A stretch of DNA of 64,000 bases from Bordetella pseudohinzii (GCF_000657795.2 NZ_JHEP02000003.1:1-64000), one strand, 5' to 3'. Shown: positions 23,682 to 32,591, counted from the stretch's first letter. Notes: a model not told the origin generated them from the sequence alone. Numbers and translations are program-made.

Positions 23682-24354
23682 GGGCAGGATAGTGCGGGGC
23701 GAAAGACGTTTCGACAGTTGTAGAGGCGGTGGAGAAGGTTTCGAATCAGAGAGGCCTCATCTGTCAGCTCGGTTAAAGTTTTCCCGGTACTGGCTAACAA
23801 TGTTGAAGACACACTCACACGAAGCCTCACGGATACGTTAATCGGTCTTGTCTGAGTGTAGGTCCGGGTGGGGTAAATCGCGAAATGCGATTTACCCCAG
23901 TGTCGAGGCTTTTGGCTTTCGAATTTAGAGCGTTGGCGTCGTCGTCAGGTAGCATCCCTTCGTCTTGATCGGCAGACGCGCGGCCATCGCGGCGCTCGAC
24001 AGGTTGGAAGCTGGTTCCTGGGCCGACGCCTTGCGAAGTACCGCCCCAGGTGCAAGCCGAGATTGTTGCCCAATCTCTCCCAAACATCGTGGAGCACCTT
24101 TTGCAGATAGCAGTTGGCCCTACTAGGGCCACCTTCGGGCTGTCGTGACGCGACCGGGTGGGGGCATAATCTCAGTAGCGCTGCCGCGCAAGTACGCTTC
24201 TCGGGTAATACAGAACGACCGTGTCCTGTTAGGATCGAAGACCGGATAGGAAGGCGTTGACCTAGTAGAGTCGATGTACAGCTGGAATCCAAACGCGTTG
24301 CATGGAACGACACCTCAGCGCAAAATTACACGTGGCGCGACCACGAGGTTGTTC
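23682..24354. other. Gene-poor stretch with a long perfect hairpin
   Basis: No supported gene was found in these 673 bp; the open frames overlap one another and have no family look. The one clear structure is a perfect hairpin at 23870-23898 (12-bp arms GGGGTAAATCGC / GCGATTTACCCC, five-base loop). It lacks a T tract on either strand and may be a residual recombination or transposon end. Confidence 0.5.
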
Positions 24355-24579
24355 ATGAAGACATCGATCATCAATTCCCAAGTGCAAAAGCATAAGAATG
24401 CGCGAAACATGGCAGGGTTGCGCCTCGTGGAAATTTGGGTACCTGACACCCGGCTACCGGGCTTCGCCGAGGAATGCCGGCGCCAAAGCCGCGCAATCGC
24501 ATCGTCTAGCAAGACCGACGAGCAGGTGGAGCGCCTGATGGATGACGCCGTTGCCGCCGTGGATGGTTGGACGAAATGA
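24355..24579 (+). CDS. MazE-like antitoxin (DUF3018 type), apparently without its toxin
   Basis: A 74-residue protein with the pattern of the antitoxin MazE family once annotated DUF3018: RNMAGLRLVEIWVPDTRLPGFAEECRRQSRAI in the middle and a C-terminal MDDAVAAVDGW. The ATG at 24355 has GAGG at 24344-24347; the frame opens earlier at 24274. In typical loci a MazF-type toxin follows directly, but the next 255 bp hold no MazF-like frame. It may be a solitary antitoxin left after toxin loss, or one that neutralises a toxin elsewhere. Confidence 0.7.
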   Translation: MKTSIINSQVQKHKNARNMAGLRLVEIWVPDTRLPGFAEECRRQSRAIASSSKTDEQVERLMDDAVAAVDGWTK

Positions 24580-24834
24580 TGGCTTATAAGAGCGCGTGCT
24601 GATCGCTCGTTACTGGGGCAAACGAAGGTTCACCTCTAGAGTCTGCCGCAGCCACAACACTCATTACCGACGCCGGTCGGCTCTGGATAGCGTTGATGGA
24701 AGGCTTTTCGCCTTCTTTGCGCCCAATCATGGCCTCGAGCCGTTCTGTCGAAAGGGCGAGGACGACCCGGAGCGGTCCGTTTCGGCTATAACTCTTTGAA
24801 GCGCTACTAAGTCGGCCTCCGGGACCTAAATCTG

Positions 24835-25494
24835 ATGTCCATATCGCTGATCGGAACAGTCCACGCCGCAAGCGGGCGTGCCAACTTGGCGGAACTGGTG
24901 GCTATCCTCGCGCGCCATCAGCCTGACATCATCTTTGCTGAAATTCCCGCTGCCAACCTCGATGCCTATGTCAACGGCTCTCATGGCAATCTCGAATCCA
25001 ATGCTGTTGCCCTCTATAGCAAGCGCCAGCAGGTCGATGTAGTACCCGTTGACCTAATAAGACCAGGTGACGAATTCTTCAGACAATCGGAGGAGATGTT
25101 CCAACAGGTCGAGAGGACCAGCTCTACATTTCGCCGCCTAATTGACCAGCATAGCCTCGACACGAGAGATCACGGTTTTCCATACCTTAACAGTGATCGG
25201 TGCGATCAAGCATGGGCGGCAATCTACGAGGAGGTGCGTGCAACCGTCGAATGGATCGGCGACGCCAGATTGCGACAGATCTTCGCTCTTTGGAGCGAGA
25301 CGAATGACCGGCGCGAGACGGCAATGCTAGAGAACATCAGTGGCTATTGCATCCGCAGTGGTCTCTCTTATGGAGTGCTTCTCCTTGGCGCTGGGCACAG
25401 GAAGGCCTTCATGGCGAAGGTAAAGGCACAACGAGACATTGGCGCTCCAGGAGTGTCATGGAATTTTGAGGATCTCGTGAATGAGGCTGTGTGA
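24835..25494 (+). CDS. TraB/TIKI-like protein of unknown function
   Basis: A 219-residue protein. The N-terminal MSISLIGTVHAASGRANLAELVAILARHQPDIIFAEIPA resembles the GTxH and (V/A)ExP/D blocks of TraB/PrgY/TIKI metallohydrolase-like proteins. A late GVLLLGAGHRKAF could supply the second conserved His. No signal peptide or membrane segment is seen, unlike GumN or TIKI. It lies alone in the transposon's left arm. The fold assignment is by eye and tentative; a cytosolic peptidase or a defence accessory role is possible. Confidence 0.45.
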   Translation: MSISLIGTVHAASGRANLAELVAILARHQPDIIFAEIPAANLDAYVNGSHGNLESNAVALYSKRQQVDVVPVDLIRPGDEFFRQSEEMFQQVERTSSTFRRLIDQHSLDTRDHGFPYLNSDRCDQAWAAIYEEVRATVEWIGDARLRQIFALWSETNDRRETAMLENISGYCIRSGLSYGVLLLGAGHRKAFMAKVKAQRDIGAPGVSWNFEDLVNEAV

Positions 25495-25568
25495 GGCAAT
25501 ATCCGTTTCTGGCCGCAACCAGGCGTCCGCGAAAAGCTGCTTGCGACCCAGAGCGGTCCTATGTGCGG

Positions 25569-26153
25569 TCAGGGTGTACAGATTGAAAGCCGAGGCCACC
25601 GGTGGCTGAATCGCTTGGAATTCACCCGGTGCATAAACGTTGAGACGCTCGCCCGCCGAGGGTTGTGCCGAACGCGCAGTTCAAACAGGTCATTCAATCC
25701 GTACGGCGCTATGACCTTCAATGATTCATCACCGTCCAGGTAAATGCCAACGCAAGTGGCAAACTCTGGCCAAGTGGCCAGCCCATCGTCCAAAGACGTT
25801 AGGGGTGAAACCACCTGGCCGAGGGCTTTTGCGAACCACTCGTGCACTTTGGCCTGGTTTGTCACTTCCCAAGTGAGCGAGGGAAGGAGCCAATGCAGCC
25901 GCTCTTGAAGTTCGGCATCCAGAGCTAGAGGCGCTTCAGCATCAAAGTACGCAACGTCCACGTCATCCGAGTTCGAGGGCTCCTGAAAGCCATGCAAGCT
26001 ATCCCAAACCAAGGATCTGATGGCCCCTGCACCGATGCACCACGAGGGCAAACCAAGGCAGCGAACCGCCCGCAGCGCAGCCATCAGTTGCTCAGAGGAT
26101 TCGACGAGGTCGCATAGTTGTTGCTCATAGCCCACTCGAACATTTGTCATCAT
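25569..26153 (-). CDS. Nucleotidyltransferase family protein (NTP_transf_6-like)
   Basis: A 194-residue protein (start at one of the tandem ATGs, 26153 or 26150). The segment LPSWCIGAGAIRSLVWDSLHGF followed by DDVDVAYFD is the GxG...DxD arrangement of the uncharacterised nucleotidyltransferases of the COG3575/NTP_transf_6 group. The C-terminal half, DGLATWPEFATCVGIYLDGDESLKVIAPYGLNDLFELRVRHNP, also matches that group. Function is unknown. No ribosome binding site is obvious. It is convergent with the TraB-like gene. Confidence 0.7.
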   Translation of the reverse strand: MMTNVRVGYEQQLCDLVESSEQLMAALRAVRCLGLPSWCIGAGAIRSLVWDSLHGFQEPSNSDDVDVAYFDAEAPLALDAELQERLHWLLPSLTWEVTNQAKVHEWFAKALGQVVSPLTSLDDGLATWPEFATCVGIYLDGDESLKVIAPYGLNDLFELRVRHNPRRASVSTFMHRVNSKRFSHRWPRLSICTP

Positions 26154-26302
26154 TTCGCAAGGAACTAGAATTTCGGGTTGCTTGTATGTGGAAGCAGCAT
26201 ATACGGAATTGTCGGCTGACCGCTCCTGGCCGGGAGCGGCCATCGATGACCGACGGCTTTCGACCCAAAGCAGTCATTGCGCTTAGATGCCCAGCTCTAA
26301 CA

Positions 26303-27451
26303 CTAGCCGCGGATACCAAGCCATCCGTTCATCCCCACGTAAATGCCTACGGCGATGATCAGTAGGCTGGAGAGATAAGGTGCCCGCTGGGCCACCGCGC
26401 TGAACCATGGCGCGCGCTTATTGACCTGACGCACGCTGAGTGCCGCGACGGCTCCAACCGTCACCAGCGTGATGGCCAGCCCGATCGAGAAGCACAGCAC
26501 CAGCACGGCGCCTAGCGTGAACTCCTTCAACTGAAGACACAACAAGAGAACGGTAATCGCCGCCGGGCACGGAATCAGCCCGCCGGTCAGGCCGAACAAG
26601 GCGATCTGCCAGTTGGTCACGTTCCGGTTTGTGAACCGCCGGCGGATGTCGTTGGCATGCGCCAACTGGTGCGCATCCTGGTATCCCTCGCCAGCCACAT
26701 CCAGCCCTCGCAGTTCTTCATGGAGGTGGTCATGCTGGCGCTCATCCGGTTCCATGAAAGCGACGTCATAGCTGTGAACGTGCCCGCCGTGGCTCAGGGC
26801 CAGGCGCGCCATGAACTCGTGTGGTTCCGGAATTTCCTCGAGGGACTCCAGGTAGCCGTCCTTCTGAGCGAAATGGAATTCATGGCGCGTCCCGTCGACT
26901 CTTTCGGTCGTCACAGAAACGTCCTGCGCCTGCCAGTTCCCGCCCCGCAGGCTGCTCAACCTCCACCGCGGCGGAATGCCGTCCTCGAACACCTCCAGCG
27001 CGATCAGGCCGTGCCCGGTATCGATTTCGTGCCGCTCCGCACCATGGGGATGGCCCTCATGCCCATGGCTGTGGTCGTGGTGATGATGGCCATGGCCCGC
27101 GCCATGCTGATCCCGCCAAGTCCGCCAGAACATCCATGCCGCGATCAGCACGATGATGACCCCAGACGCCAACTGGAAATATGGCTCTAGCTCCTCCGCC
27201 GCGACCCCGCGCCACAGATACATGCCGCCTAGGCCGATGCCCCACACAATAAGGGTGTGCGAAATAGTCGCGGTGATGCCCAGCAGCACCGCCTGTCCCA
27301 CCGAGCCTCGAATCGCGACGATGAACGCCGCCATCATCGTCTTGGAATGGCCGGGCTCCAGCCCGTGCAGCGCGCCCAGCAGAATGGCGCTTGGAATAAA
27401 CAGCCAGGCGTGCGACGCACCCTGGGCGATCAGATCGGAAAACGACAACAT
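26303..27451 (-). CDS. rcnA: Nickel/cobalt efflux protein RcnA
   Basis: A 382-residue inner-membrane exporter. It starts with transmembrane segments and the GALHGLEPGHSKTMMAAF signature of NicO/RcnA proteins. A long cytoplasmic His-rich loop (HGHHHHDHSHGHEGH near residues 125-140) is typical of RcnA. Further membrane segments include LTGGLIPCPAAITVLLLCLQ and the last LLIIAVGIYVGMNGW. It exports Ni2+ and Co2+. It lies 11 bp after rcnR and is probably in one operon with it, repressed by RcnR through the operator at 27751-27771. Confidence 0.93.
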   Translation of the reverse strand: MLSFSDLIAQGASHAWLFIPSAILLGALHGLEPGHSKTMMAAFIVAIRGSVGQAVLLGITATISHTLIVWGIGLGGMYLWRGVAAEELEPYFQLASGVIIVLIAAWMFWRTWRDQHGAGHGHHHHDHSHGHEGHPHGAERHEIDTGHGLIALEVFEDGIPPRWRLSSLRGGNWQAQDVSVTTERVDGTRHEFHFAQKDGYLESLEEIPEPHEFMARLALSHGGHVHSYDVAFMEPDERQHDHLHEELRGLDVAGEGYQDAHQLAHANDIRRRFTNRNVTNWQIALFGLTGGLIPCPAAITVLLLCLQLKEFTLGAVLVLCFSIGLAITLVTVGAVAALSVRQVNKRAPWFSAVAQRAPYLSSLLIIAVGIYVGMNGWLGIRG

Positions 27452-27462
27452 GGATAGTGTTC

Positions 27463-27741
27463 TTAGAGGTACTTGGTGATTTCTTTGAACTCGTCGATCG
27501 CGCGCTGCCTGTCCTCGTCCAGCTCGCCCACCGCATCCTGGAGGCAGTGGTCGATATGGTCTTGAATGAGGATCTTCTTGGCCTGGGAAATGGCACGCTC
27601 CACGGCATGCAACTGCTGGGCCAGCTCAAGGCAGGGCCGGTGTTCTTCCATCATCGAAATAATGCTGCGCAAATGTCCTTCCGCCCGCTTTAGGCGTTTG
27701 GCCACGGCGTCGTGATGATGATGAGGGTCGGGCTTTTTCAT
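27463..27741 (-). CDS. rcnR: Metal-sensing transcriptional repressor, RcnR/CsoR family
   Basis: A 92-residue all-helical repressor. The N-terminal HHHHDAVAKRLKRAEGHLRSIISMMEEHRPCLELAQQLHAVERAI carries the conserved Cys, and His residues of the CsoR/RcnR metal site lie near it and at the N-terminus. IQDHIDHCLQ is the second ligand segment. The ATG at 27741 is the family-like start. It is first in the rcnRA operon; a perfect G/C-tract palindrome just upstream is a plausible operator. Confidence 0.92.
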   Translation of the reverse strand: MKKPDPHHHHDAVAKRLKRAEGHLRSIISMMEEHRPCLELAQQLHAVERAISQAKKILIQDHIDHCLQDAVGELDEDRQRAIDEFKEITKYL

Positions 27742-27750
27742 GCGGCCATC

Positions 27751-27771
27751 ATATCCCCCCCGGGGGGATAT
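27751..27771. promoter_or_regulatory. Putative RcnR operator
   Basis: A perfect palindrome with arms ATATCCCCCC and GGGGGGATAT around one C. AT-flanked G/C tracts are the known operator style of RcnR and CsoR repressors. It lies 10 bp upstream of the rcnR ATG, in the divergent gap shared with chrB. Confidence 0.75.
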
Positions 27772-27870
27772 AACGCAAGAAACCATGCCGCCATTCGGGG
27801 AAACAAAAAGGCTGATGTAGTGATGTCTACATGATTGCAGAGATCACAACGTTTTCTTATTCTGCTCCCT

Positions 27871-28836
27871 ATGGACACCCAACTCGCGCCCTCCTGGTTT
27901 CTGCTTATTGTCAGCCTGCCCACGGGCGGCGCCACGGCCCGCATGCGCATCTGGCGCAAGCTCAAGGCCCTGGGCTGCGCCGCCTTGCGCGACGGCGCCT
28001 ATCTACTGCCTGCGCACGCCGAGCAGGCATCCCAGCTGGCTGAGCTGGCTGCCGAAACAAGCGAGGAAGGCGGCCAGGCCTGGCTGCTGCGGGTCCAGCC
28101 CCAGGACAACGACGAGTCCGCCTCGTTCCAGGCCCTGTTCGACCGCTCGGCCGACTACGATGCCTGGCTGATGGAACTGGCCCAAGCGCGCCAGACACTG
28201 ACCGCTTTGAACGCGACGGAACTGAATCGCCTGTTGCGCCGTAACGAACGCAGCTACCAGGCGTTGCGCCGGATCGATTTCTTCCCGGCTGAAACCTCGT
28301 TGCGCGCGCAGGCGCAGCAGCGCGATTTCGCCAGTGCCATTGAATCTCTCCTGTCGCCCGGCGAGCCCCACGCGGCCCAGGGAGGCATCCCACGCCGTGA
28401 TCCCATTCATTACCGGGGACGGCTCTGGGCTACCCGACGTCATATCTGGGTGGACCGCGTTGCCTGCGCGTGGCTGATCCAGCGCTTCATTGACCCGTCC
28501 GCGCGCTTTCTATGGCTGGAGACCCCGGCGGAGTGCCCCGCAGATGCCCTGGGCTTCGATTTCGACGGCGCCACCTTCACGCACGTGGCCGACAGGGTGT
28601 CGTTCGAGGTCCTGCTCGCCAGCTTCGGCCTGGACGAAAACCGTGGCCTCGTGCGCCTCGGCGCAATGGTGCATGTGCTGGACGTAGGCGGCGCCGCGGC
28701 GCCGGAAGCTGCCGGCTTCGAGGCCATGCTGGCCGGCGCGCGCAAACGCCTGCCCGATGACGACGCATTGCTGGCCGAAGTCAGCGCTGTGCTGGACTCC
28801 CTGTACGCCCACTTCTCCAGTGGGCGTAAGGCCTGA
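27871..28836 (+). CDS. chrB: Chromate resistance protein ChrB
   Basis: A 321-residue ChrB. The N-terminal domain (SWFLLIVSLPTGGATARMRIWRKLKALGCAALRDGAYLLP) resembles the ChrB N-terminal domain, and the C-terminal domain starts WATRRHIWVDRVACAWLIQRFIDPSARFLWL, the ChrB_C signature. ChrB is regarded as the chromate-sensing regulator of chrA operons. The ATG at 27871 was chosen for family length; an in-frame ATG upstream (27835) exists. First of four genes in a chromate-resistance operon (chrB, chrA, a ChrB_C-only protein and a rhodanese). Confidence 0.92.
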   Translation: MDTQLAPSWFLLIVSLPTGGATARMRIWRKLKALGCAALRDGAYLLPAHAEQASQLAELAAETSEEGGQAWLLRVQPQDNDESASFQALFDRSADYDAWLMELAQARQTLTALNATELNRLLRRNERSYQALRRIDFFPAETSLRAQAQQRDFASAIESLLSPGEPHAAQGGIPRRDPIHYRGRLWATRRHIWVDRVACAWLIQRFIDPSARFLWLETPAECPADALGFDFDGATFTHVADRVSFEVLLASFGLDENRGLVRLGAMVHVLDVGGAAAPEAAGFEAMLAGARKRLPDDDALLAEVSAVLDSLYAHFSSGRKA

Positions 28837-28862
28837 TCTCTTTTCCGTTCAAGTGAGCAACC

Positions 28863-30062
28863 ATGAGCTCCACTCAAGAATCCGCCAGCGATAGCGCGGA
28901 GCCACTCGTCTCGCGACCCGCCTATACCCTTTGGCAACTTGTCTGGTATTTCACCCGGCTGGGGATGCTGGGCTTCGGTGGCCCGGTTGCCCTGGCCGGC
29001 TATATGCATCGCGATCTGGTGGACAGGCGGGGCTGGATTACCGACGGCGACTATAAGGAAGGCTTGGCGCTCGCCCAACTCGCGCCTGGCCCTCTGGCCG
29101 CGCAGCTCGCGATCTACCTCGGTTACGTGCATTACCGTATCCTCGGCGCCACGCTCGTGGGAATCGCATTCGTGCTGCCGTCGTTCTTCATGGTCGTGGC
29201 CCTGGGATGGGCATACGTGCGTTTCGGCGGCCTGACCTGGATGCAAGCGGTGTTCTACGGCGTGAGTGCCGCCGTGATCGGCATCATTGCTATCAGCGGC
29301 TACAAGCTCACTACCAAGAGCGTGGGCAAGGACAAACTGTTGTGGGCCATCTATCTGGCGCTGGCCGTCGTCACTGTCATCACCGAATCTGAAATCGCCT
29401 GGCTGTTTCTCGCGGCCGGCTTGCTTGTCTGGTTTTGGCGCTCGCCACCCAAGTGGCTAAAGTCCGGACATCTGTCGGTCGCCGCAGCGGTTTCGGTGCC
29501 AGCCGGGGCTACGCTGAGCACGCTGGACTGGCCACTGCTCTGGCAGATCGGCGTGTTCTTCGCCAAGGCAGGGGCTTTCGTCTTCGGCTCAGGGCTGGCC
29601 ATCGTGCCATTCTTATATGGCGGCGTGGTCACCGACTTCCAGTGGCTCAACGACAAGCAGTTCGTCGATGCTGTAGCGGTAGCCATGATCACGCCCGGCC
29701 CCGTGGTCATCACCGTGGGCTTCATCGGATATTTGGTCGCCGGGTTCCCTGGGGCCTGTGTGGCGGCCTTGGCCACTTTTTTGCCTTGTTATCTGTTCAC
29801 CATCATTCCAGCGCCGTACTTCAAGAAGTACGGAAAGCTGCCCGGTATTCTCGCGTTCGTTGATGGCGTGACGGCCGCGGCGATCGGCGCCATCGCGGGC
29901 GCGGTCATCGTTATCGCCCGGCGCACGCTCGTCGATGTGCCGACATTGATGTTGGCAATAGCGGCAGTGCTGTTGCTGTTGCGATTCAAGAAACTGTCCG
30001 AGCCGATGATCGTTGCTGGCGCGGCGTTGATTGGCTTGGCGGTTTATCCACTGGTGCACTAA
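28863..30062 (+). CDS. chrA: Chromate efflux transporter ChrA
   Basis: A 399-residue long-chain CHR transporter with two homologous halves. The first half shows LGMLGFGGPVALAGYMHRDLV and LAPGPLAAQLAIYLGY; the second repeats the pattern with AKAGAFVFGSGLAIVPFLYGGVV and ITPGPVVITVGFIGYLVAGFPGA. About ten or more membrane segments. It expels chromate across the inner membrane. It starts 26 bp after chrB. Confidence 0.94.
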   Translation: MSSTQESASDSAEPLVSRPAYTLWQLVWYFTRLGMLGFGGPVALAGYMHRDLVDRRGWITDGDYKEGLALAQLAPGPLAAQLAIYLGYVHYRILGATLVGIAFVLPSFFMVVALGWAYVRFGGLTWMQAVFYGVSAAVIGIIAISGYKLTTKSVGKDKLLWAIYLALAVVTVITESEIAWLFLAAGLLVWFWRSPPKWLKSGHLSVAAAVSVPAGATLSTLDWPLLWQIGVFFAKAGAFVFGSGLAIVPFLYGGVVTDFQWLNDKQFVDAVAVAMITPGPVVITVGFIGYLVAGFPGACVAALATFLPCYLFTIIPAPYFKKYGKLPGILAFVDGVTAAAIGAIAGAVIVIARRTLVDVPTLMLAIAAVLLLLRFKKLSEPMIVAGAALIGLAVYPLVH

Positions 30063-30084
30063 GTCCTTTTTTCAGGAGCCCATC

Positions 30085-30549
30085 ATGCAATGGATCACTC
30101 GTGAACGGCCTAAGATCGACCGCATCGCCTGCCCGTGGCTAATCGCCCGTTTTATCGACGAAACGCCAGAATTTCTCTACGTGCCGGCAGGCGACGTTCT
30201 ACGCATTGCCAGGGAAGCCGCCGCGATTCCCTACGACATCCCAGGCGTGGAACTATCGCATGTCGGAGAACGGTGCAGCTTCGACGCTTTTCTCGATAAG
30301 TACCAGTTGGCAGATAACCCGGCGTTGCAGCAACTGGCCGGAATTGTGCGCGGCGCCGACACTTCGCGCCTGGACCTGACCCCGCAGTCAGGCGGACTGT
30401 ACGCGCTGTCGCTGGGCTTGTCGCACCTTTACACCGACGACCACGTCATGCTCGGCCATGGCATGGTCATGTACGACGCCCTGTACGCATGGTGTCAGTG
30501 GTGCCAAGGAGAAACGCATCAATGGCCGCCGGCGATGCCGACGGCATAA
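30085..30549 (+). CDS. ChrB C-terminal-domain protein
   Basis: A 154-residue protein made only of the ChrB_C domain: PKIDRIACPWLIARFIDETPEFLYVP, then GVELSHVGERCSFDAFLDKYQLADNPAL and AALSLGLSHLYTDDHVMLGHGMVMYDALYAWCQW-like text. The Arg/Asp/His pattern matches the end of ChrB at 27871. The ATG at 30085 has CAGGAG at 30073-30078. It lies 22 bp after chrA. A separate ChrB_C protein beside full-length ChrB is common in such loci; its role (enzyme or sensor) is unknown. Confidence 0.85.
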   Translation: MQWITRERPKIDRIACPWLIARFIDETPEFLYVPAGDVLRIAREAAAIPYDIPGVELSHVGERCSFDAFLDKYQLADNPALQQLAGIVRGADTSRLDLTPQSGGLYALSLGLSHLYTDDHVMLGHGMVMYDALYAWCQWCQGETHQWPPAMPTA

Positions 30550-30592
30550 GGCGCGATCCCAGGCTGAGCAACAACACCTTTGGGAGGCCCTC

Positions 30593-30943
30593 ATGCAAAG
30601 CATATCTGTTCCCGAACTTGCGCTCTGGCGCAATGCCGAATTTCCCCATACGTTGATAGATGTGCGTCGCAAGCTCAGGCGCAAGGAGGATGGCGTGGCG
30701 ATTGCCAATGGACAATGGCTCGATCCCGCTTTGTGGCTGGAATGGAAAGACTCCGTACCAGCCACGCAGCCCGTCATCATCTATTGCGCCCACGGTCATG
30801 AGCTAAGCCAGGGGCTGGCTGCCACCCTCCGTGCAATGGGCATCGACGCTAGGTATTTGCTCGGAGGCATAGAGGCCTGGCGTTCTGCTGGTCAGAGTGT
30901 GGAATTACTTAAATCTCACGAGCAACCCGCTAGCACTACGTGA
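30593..30943 (+). CDS. Rhodanese-like sulfurtransferase domain protein (ChrE-like)
   Basis: A 116-residue single rhodanese domain. The active-site loop is IIYCAHGHELSQGLAATLRAMGIDARYLLGGIEAWR, with Cys in a CxxGHE loop; the N-terminal FPHTLIDVRRKLRR is the CH2A-like block. The ATG at 30593 follows TGGGAGG. Rhodanese genes (chrE) are known companions of chromate operons; a thiol or glutathione-Cr role is inferred. Last gene of the chr operon. Confidence 0.85.
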   Translation: MQSISVPELALWRNAEFPHTLIDVRRKLRRKEDGVAIANGQWLDPALWLEWKDSVPATQPVIIYCAHGHELSQGLAATLRAMGIDARYLLGGIEAWRSAGQSVELLKSHEQPASTT

Positions 30944-32165
30944 CCATCTTCTCACTCGGCATTGTCTAGGAGACTCGGGGGAACGTAATGACAGCTATTG
31001 GCCGACACCGGCCTCCCGCTTGCAACAGTTGGAAGTATCGGGCGGATCATTGCCGAAGTTGAAGCGAGTCCCCGGCTGCCGAGTCCAGTCAGTGCGGTCG
31101 AACTGGCGCGGCAGTCAAAACTCGATGCCCGTCAGTCGTATGTGAAGGCGAACGTCGAGACCCGGGCGCTGGGTGAGCGATGGAGGGCGTATGAAAAACG
31201 CAGAGCCGAGGTGTCTCACGCGAACCCTCAGTCGTATGTCGAGGCCGCTTGCCGCTCGCTAAGGCACGAAGCGCGCACACTCAGCGTACGCAAGTGCAAG
31301 CACGAGTGCTTCGAGAAGTGTTGGGCATGGTCGAGCGTCTTTTCGACATGCTTAACGGCATCAAGCTTAAGAGCGGGAGCTGACGCTACCATTCACCCAA
31401 ATTTGCTTTGACATCGCCCCGAAATTTACTTTGGTATTTGCTGCCGAGTTCTCTCTAAGCTGTTGAAAAACAATTAAAAAACCGACTTGATTTCAAGTCG
31501 GCCCTTTGCGGCGAAAGCCACCAGCCCTGTGTAATTTGGTGATCAACAGCCGAGCCTTCAACATTCGTATGCGTGTGGCGAGGGAGGTTCCACATCCCTC
31601 CTTCCAAGTTGCGGAGCACGCACACACAGACACCCGGCTCGGAACTTTTCGGAACGGCGCCCGCAAATGCATGTGTGCAATCTGCGCTTCGAAAGAAAGC
31701 ACCCCGTTCAACTGGACAGCTTGGCTGGGTGACTCCAGTTCTGCTCAAGTGTCTCGACTTTTTGTCACCGTGGTCGGACTTATCGTCGATTTCAGCGATG
31801 ACACTAGTGTAGCGGACCCGCGGTCGTCTAAATAAACCGGCAAGGTCGTACGAGGAACGCTGCCCCAAGCGCGAGGGCAAGTTCGGTAGGGTCTGCCGAT
31901 ATCGTCACCGCGTCATCACGGATCGCAGTTTCGACGGTTGGACGACGACGGCTTGAATTTGAACGGCAGAGTCGACGCCTTTTATTGGCAAAAGGCGCGT
32001 TTAGCGATATACCAACTCGTTGATTTATAAGGAAAACTTGCAATTTTCCCGGTCGCTCAGGTACCCTCGTCTACTCGACTACGACAGAGGAGAGAGCGGC
32101 GTGTTTCCTCGACCGTCTCGCTTGGAAGTCAGGCATCCGGCACTCAACCCGCATCTGGTGCGGCG
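30944..32165. other. 1.2-kb gene-poor stretch between the metal genes and the transposition genes
   Basis: No supported gene. An open frame at 30998-31411 (plus) has an alternating charged region (about residues 35-75) but no family match. A minus-strand terminator-like hairpin is at 31481-31500. Base composition is lower in GC than the chr operon. The stretch may be a junction left by successive insertions; no second copy of the element's 13-bp end was found in it. Confidence 0.5.
31474..31500 (-). terminator. Hairpin with T run on the minus strand
   Basis: CCGACTTGA and TCAAGTCGG form a perfect 9-2-9 stem (31481-31500), followed on the minus strand by TTTTTT. No supported gene precedes it on that strand, so it may be the remnant of a lost gene. 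Confidence 0.6.
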
Positions 32166-32591
32166 ATGAGTCCATTTGCCATTTACCTTCGTGCTCTTCG
32201 TTTAAGCCGCGGCTTGAAGCAGCAGGACGTTGCGCGGTTGTTGGGATACGAACCCAGCTATCTCTCCGCCCTTGAACGCAGCGCCAAGGGCCCTCCAAGG
32301 CAAGCTTTCATCGCGCGTTTGGTGCGAGTGTTAGGGCTGTCGTCTGCGGAGCAAGCCGAACTCAACGAGGCATTAATTAGGTCCAAGCGACAGGTCTGTC
32401 TGCCTTGGACGGCCTCTTTAGAGGAGTATGAATTGATACGCGAGTTGGAACCTCAGTTAGGACGTTTGAACTCCGCGCAGATTGCTTTGATACGCCACGT
32501 GTTGACTCTGCCCACATGTCCAAGAAATCAAACACCCGGGGGGCTAGATGAGGCCTGCTCGCCGTCTCGCGGGGAGAAAGCCATGACCTAA
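32166..32591 (+). CDS. XRE-type helix-turn-helix regulator, probable controller of tns genes
   Basis: A 141-residue protein with a clear HTH_3 domain at residues 5-62: YLRALRLSRGLKQQDVARLLGYEPSYLSALERSAKGPPRQAFIARLVRVLGL. The rest is helical, with a polar tail. It lies 242 bp upstream of tnsA in the same orientation, with a 20-bp palindrome between them. Small XRE repressors upstream of transposition genes are known in Tn7-like and CRISPR-associated transposons, so a role in restraining transposition is inferred. No clear ribosome binding site is seen. Confidence 0.82.
   Translation: MSPFAIYLRALRLSRGLKQQDVARLLGYEPSYLSALERSAKGPPRQAFIARLVRVLGLSSAEQAELNEALIRSKRQVCLPWTASLEEYELIRELEPQLGRLNSAQIALIRHVLTLPTCPRNQTPGGLDEACSPSRGEKAMT

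Noticed and set aside
23827-24313. Overlapping minus-strand open frames of 101 and 122 codons
   Set aside because: They overlap each other in different frames, and one spans the perfect hairpin; no family support.
24580-24834. Search for a MazF toxin after the MazE-like antitoxin
   Set aside because: All three forward frames and the minus-strand frame lack MazF motifs; no toxin is called.
30998-31411. 137-codon plus-strand open frame
   Set aside because: No recognisable family, no RBS, and the tail is low-quality text; possible remnant only.
31455-31880. 141-codon minus-strand open frame
   Set aside because: It reads through a terminator-like hairpin, has no ribosome binding site or family resemblance, and composition is non-coding.
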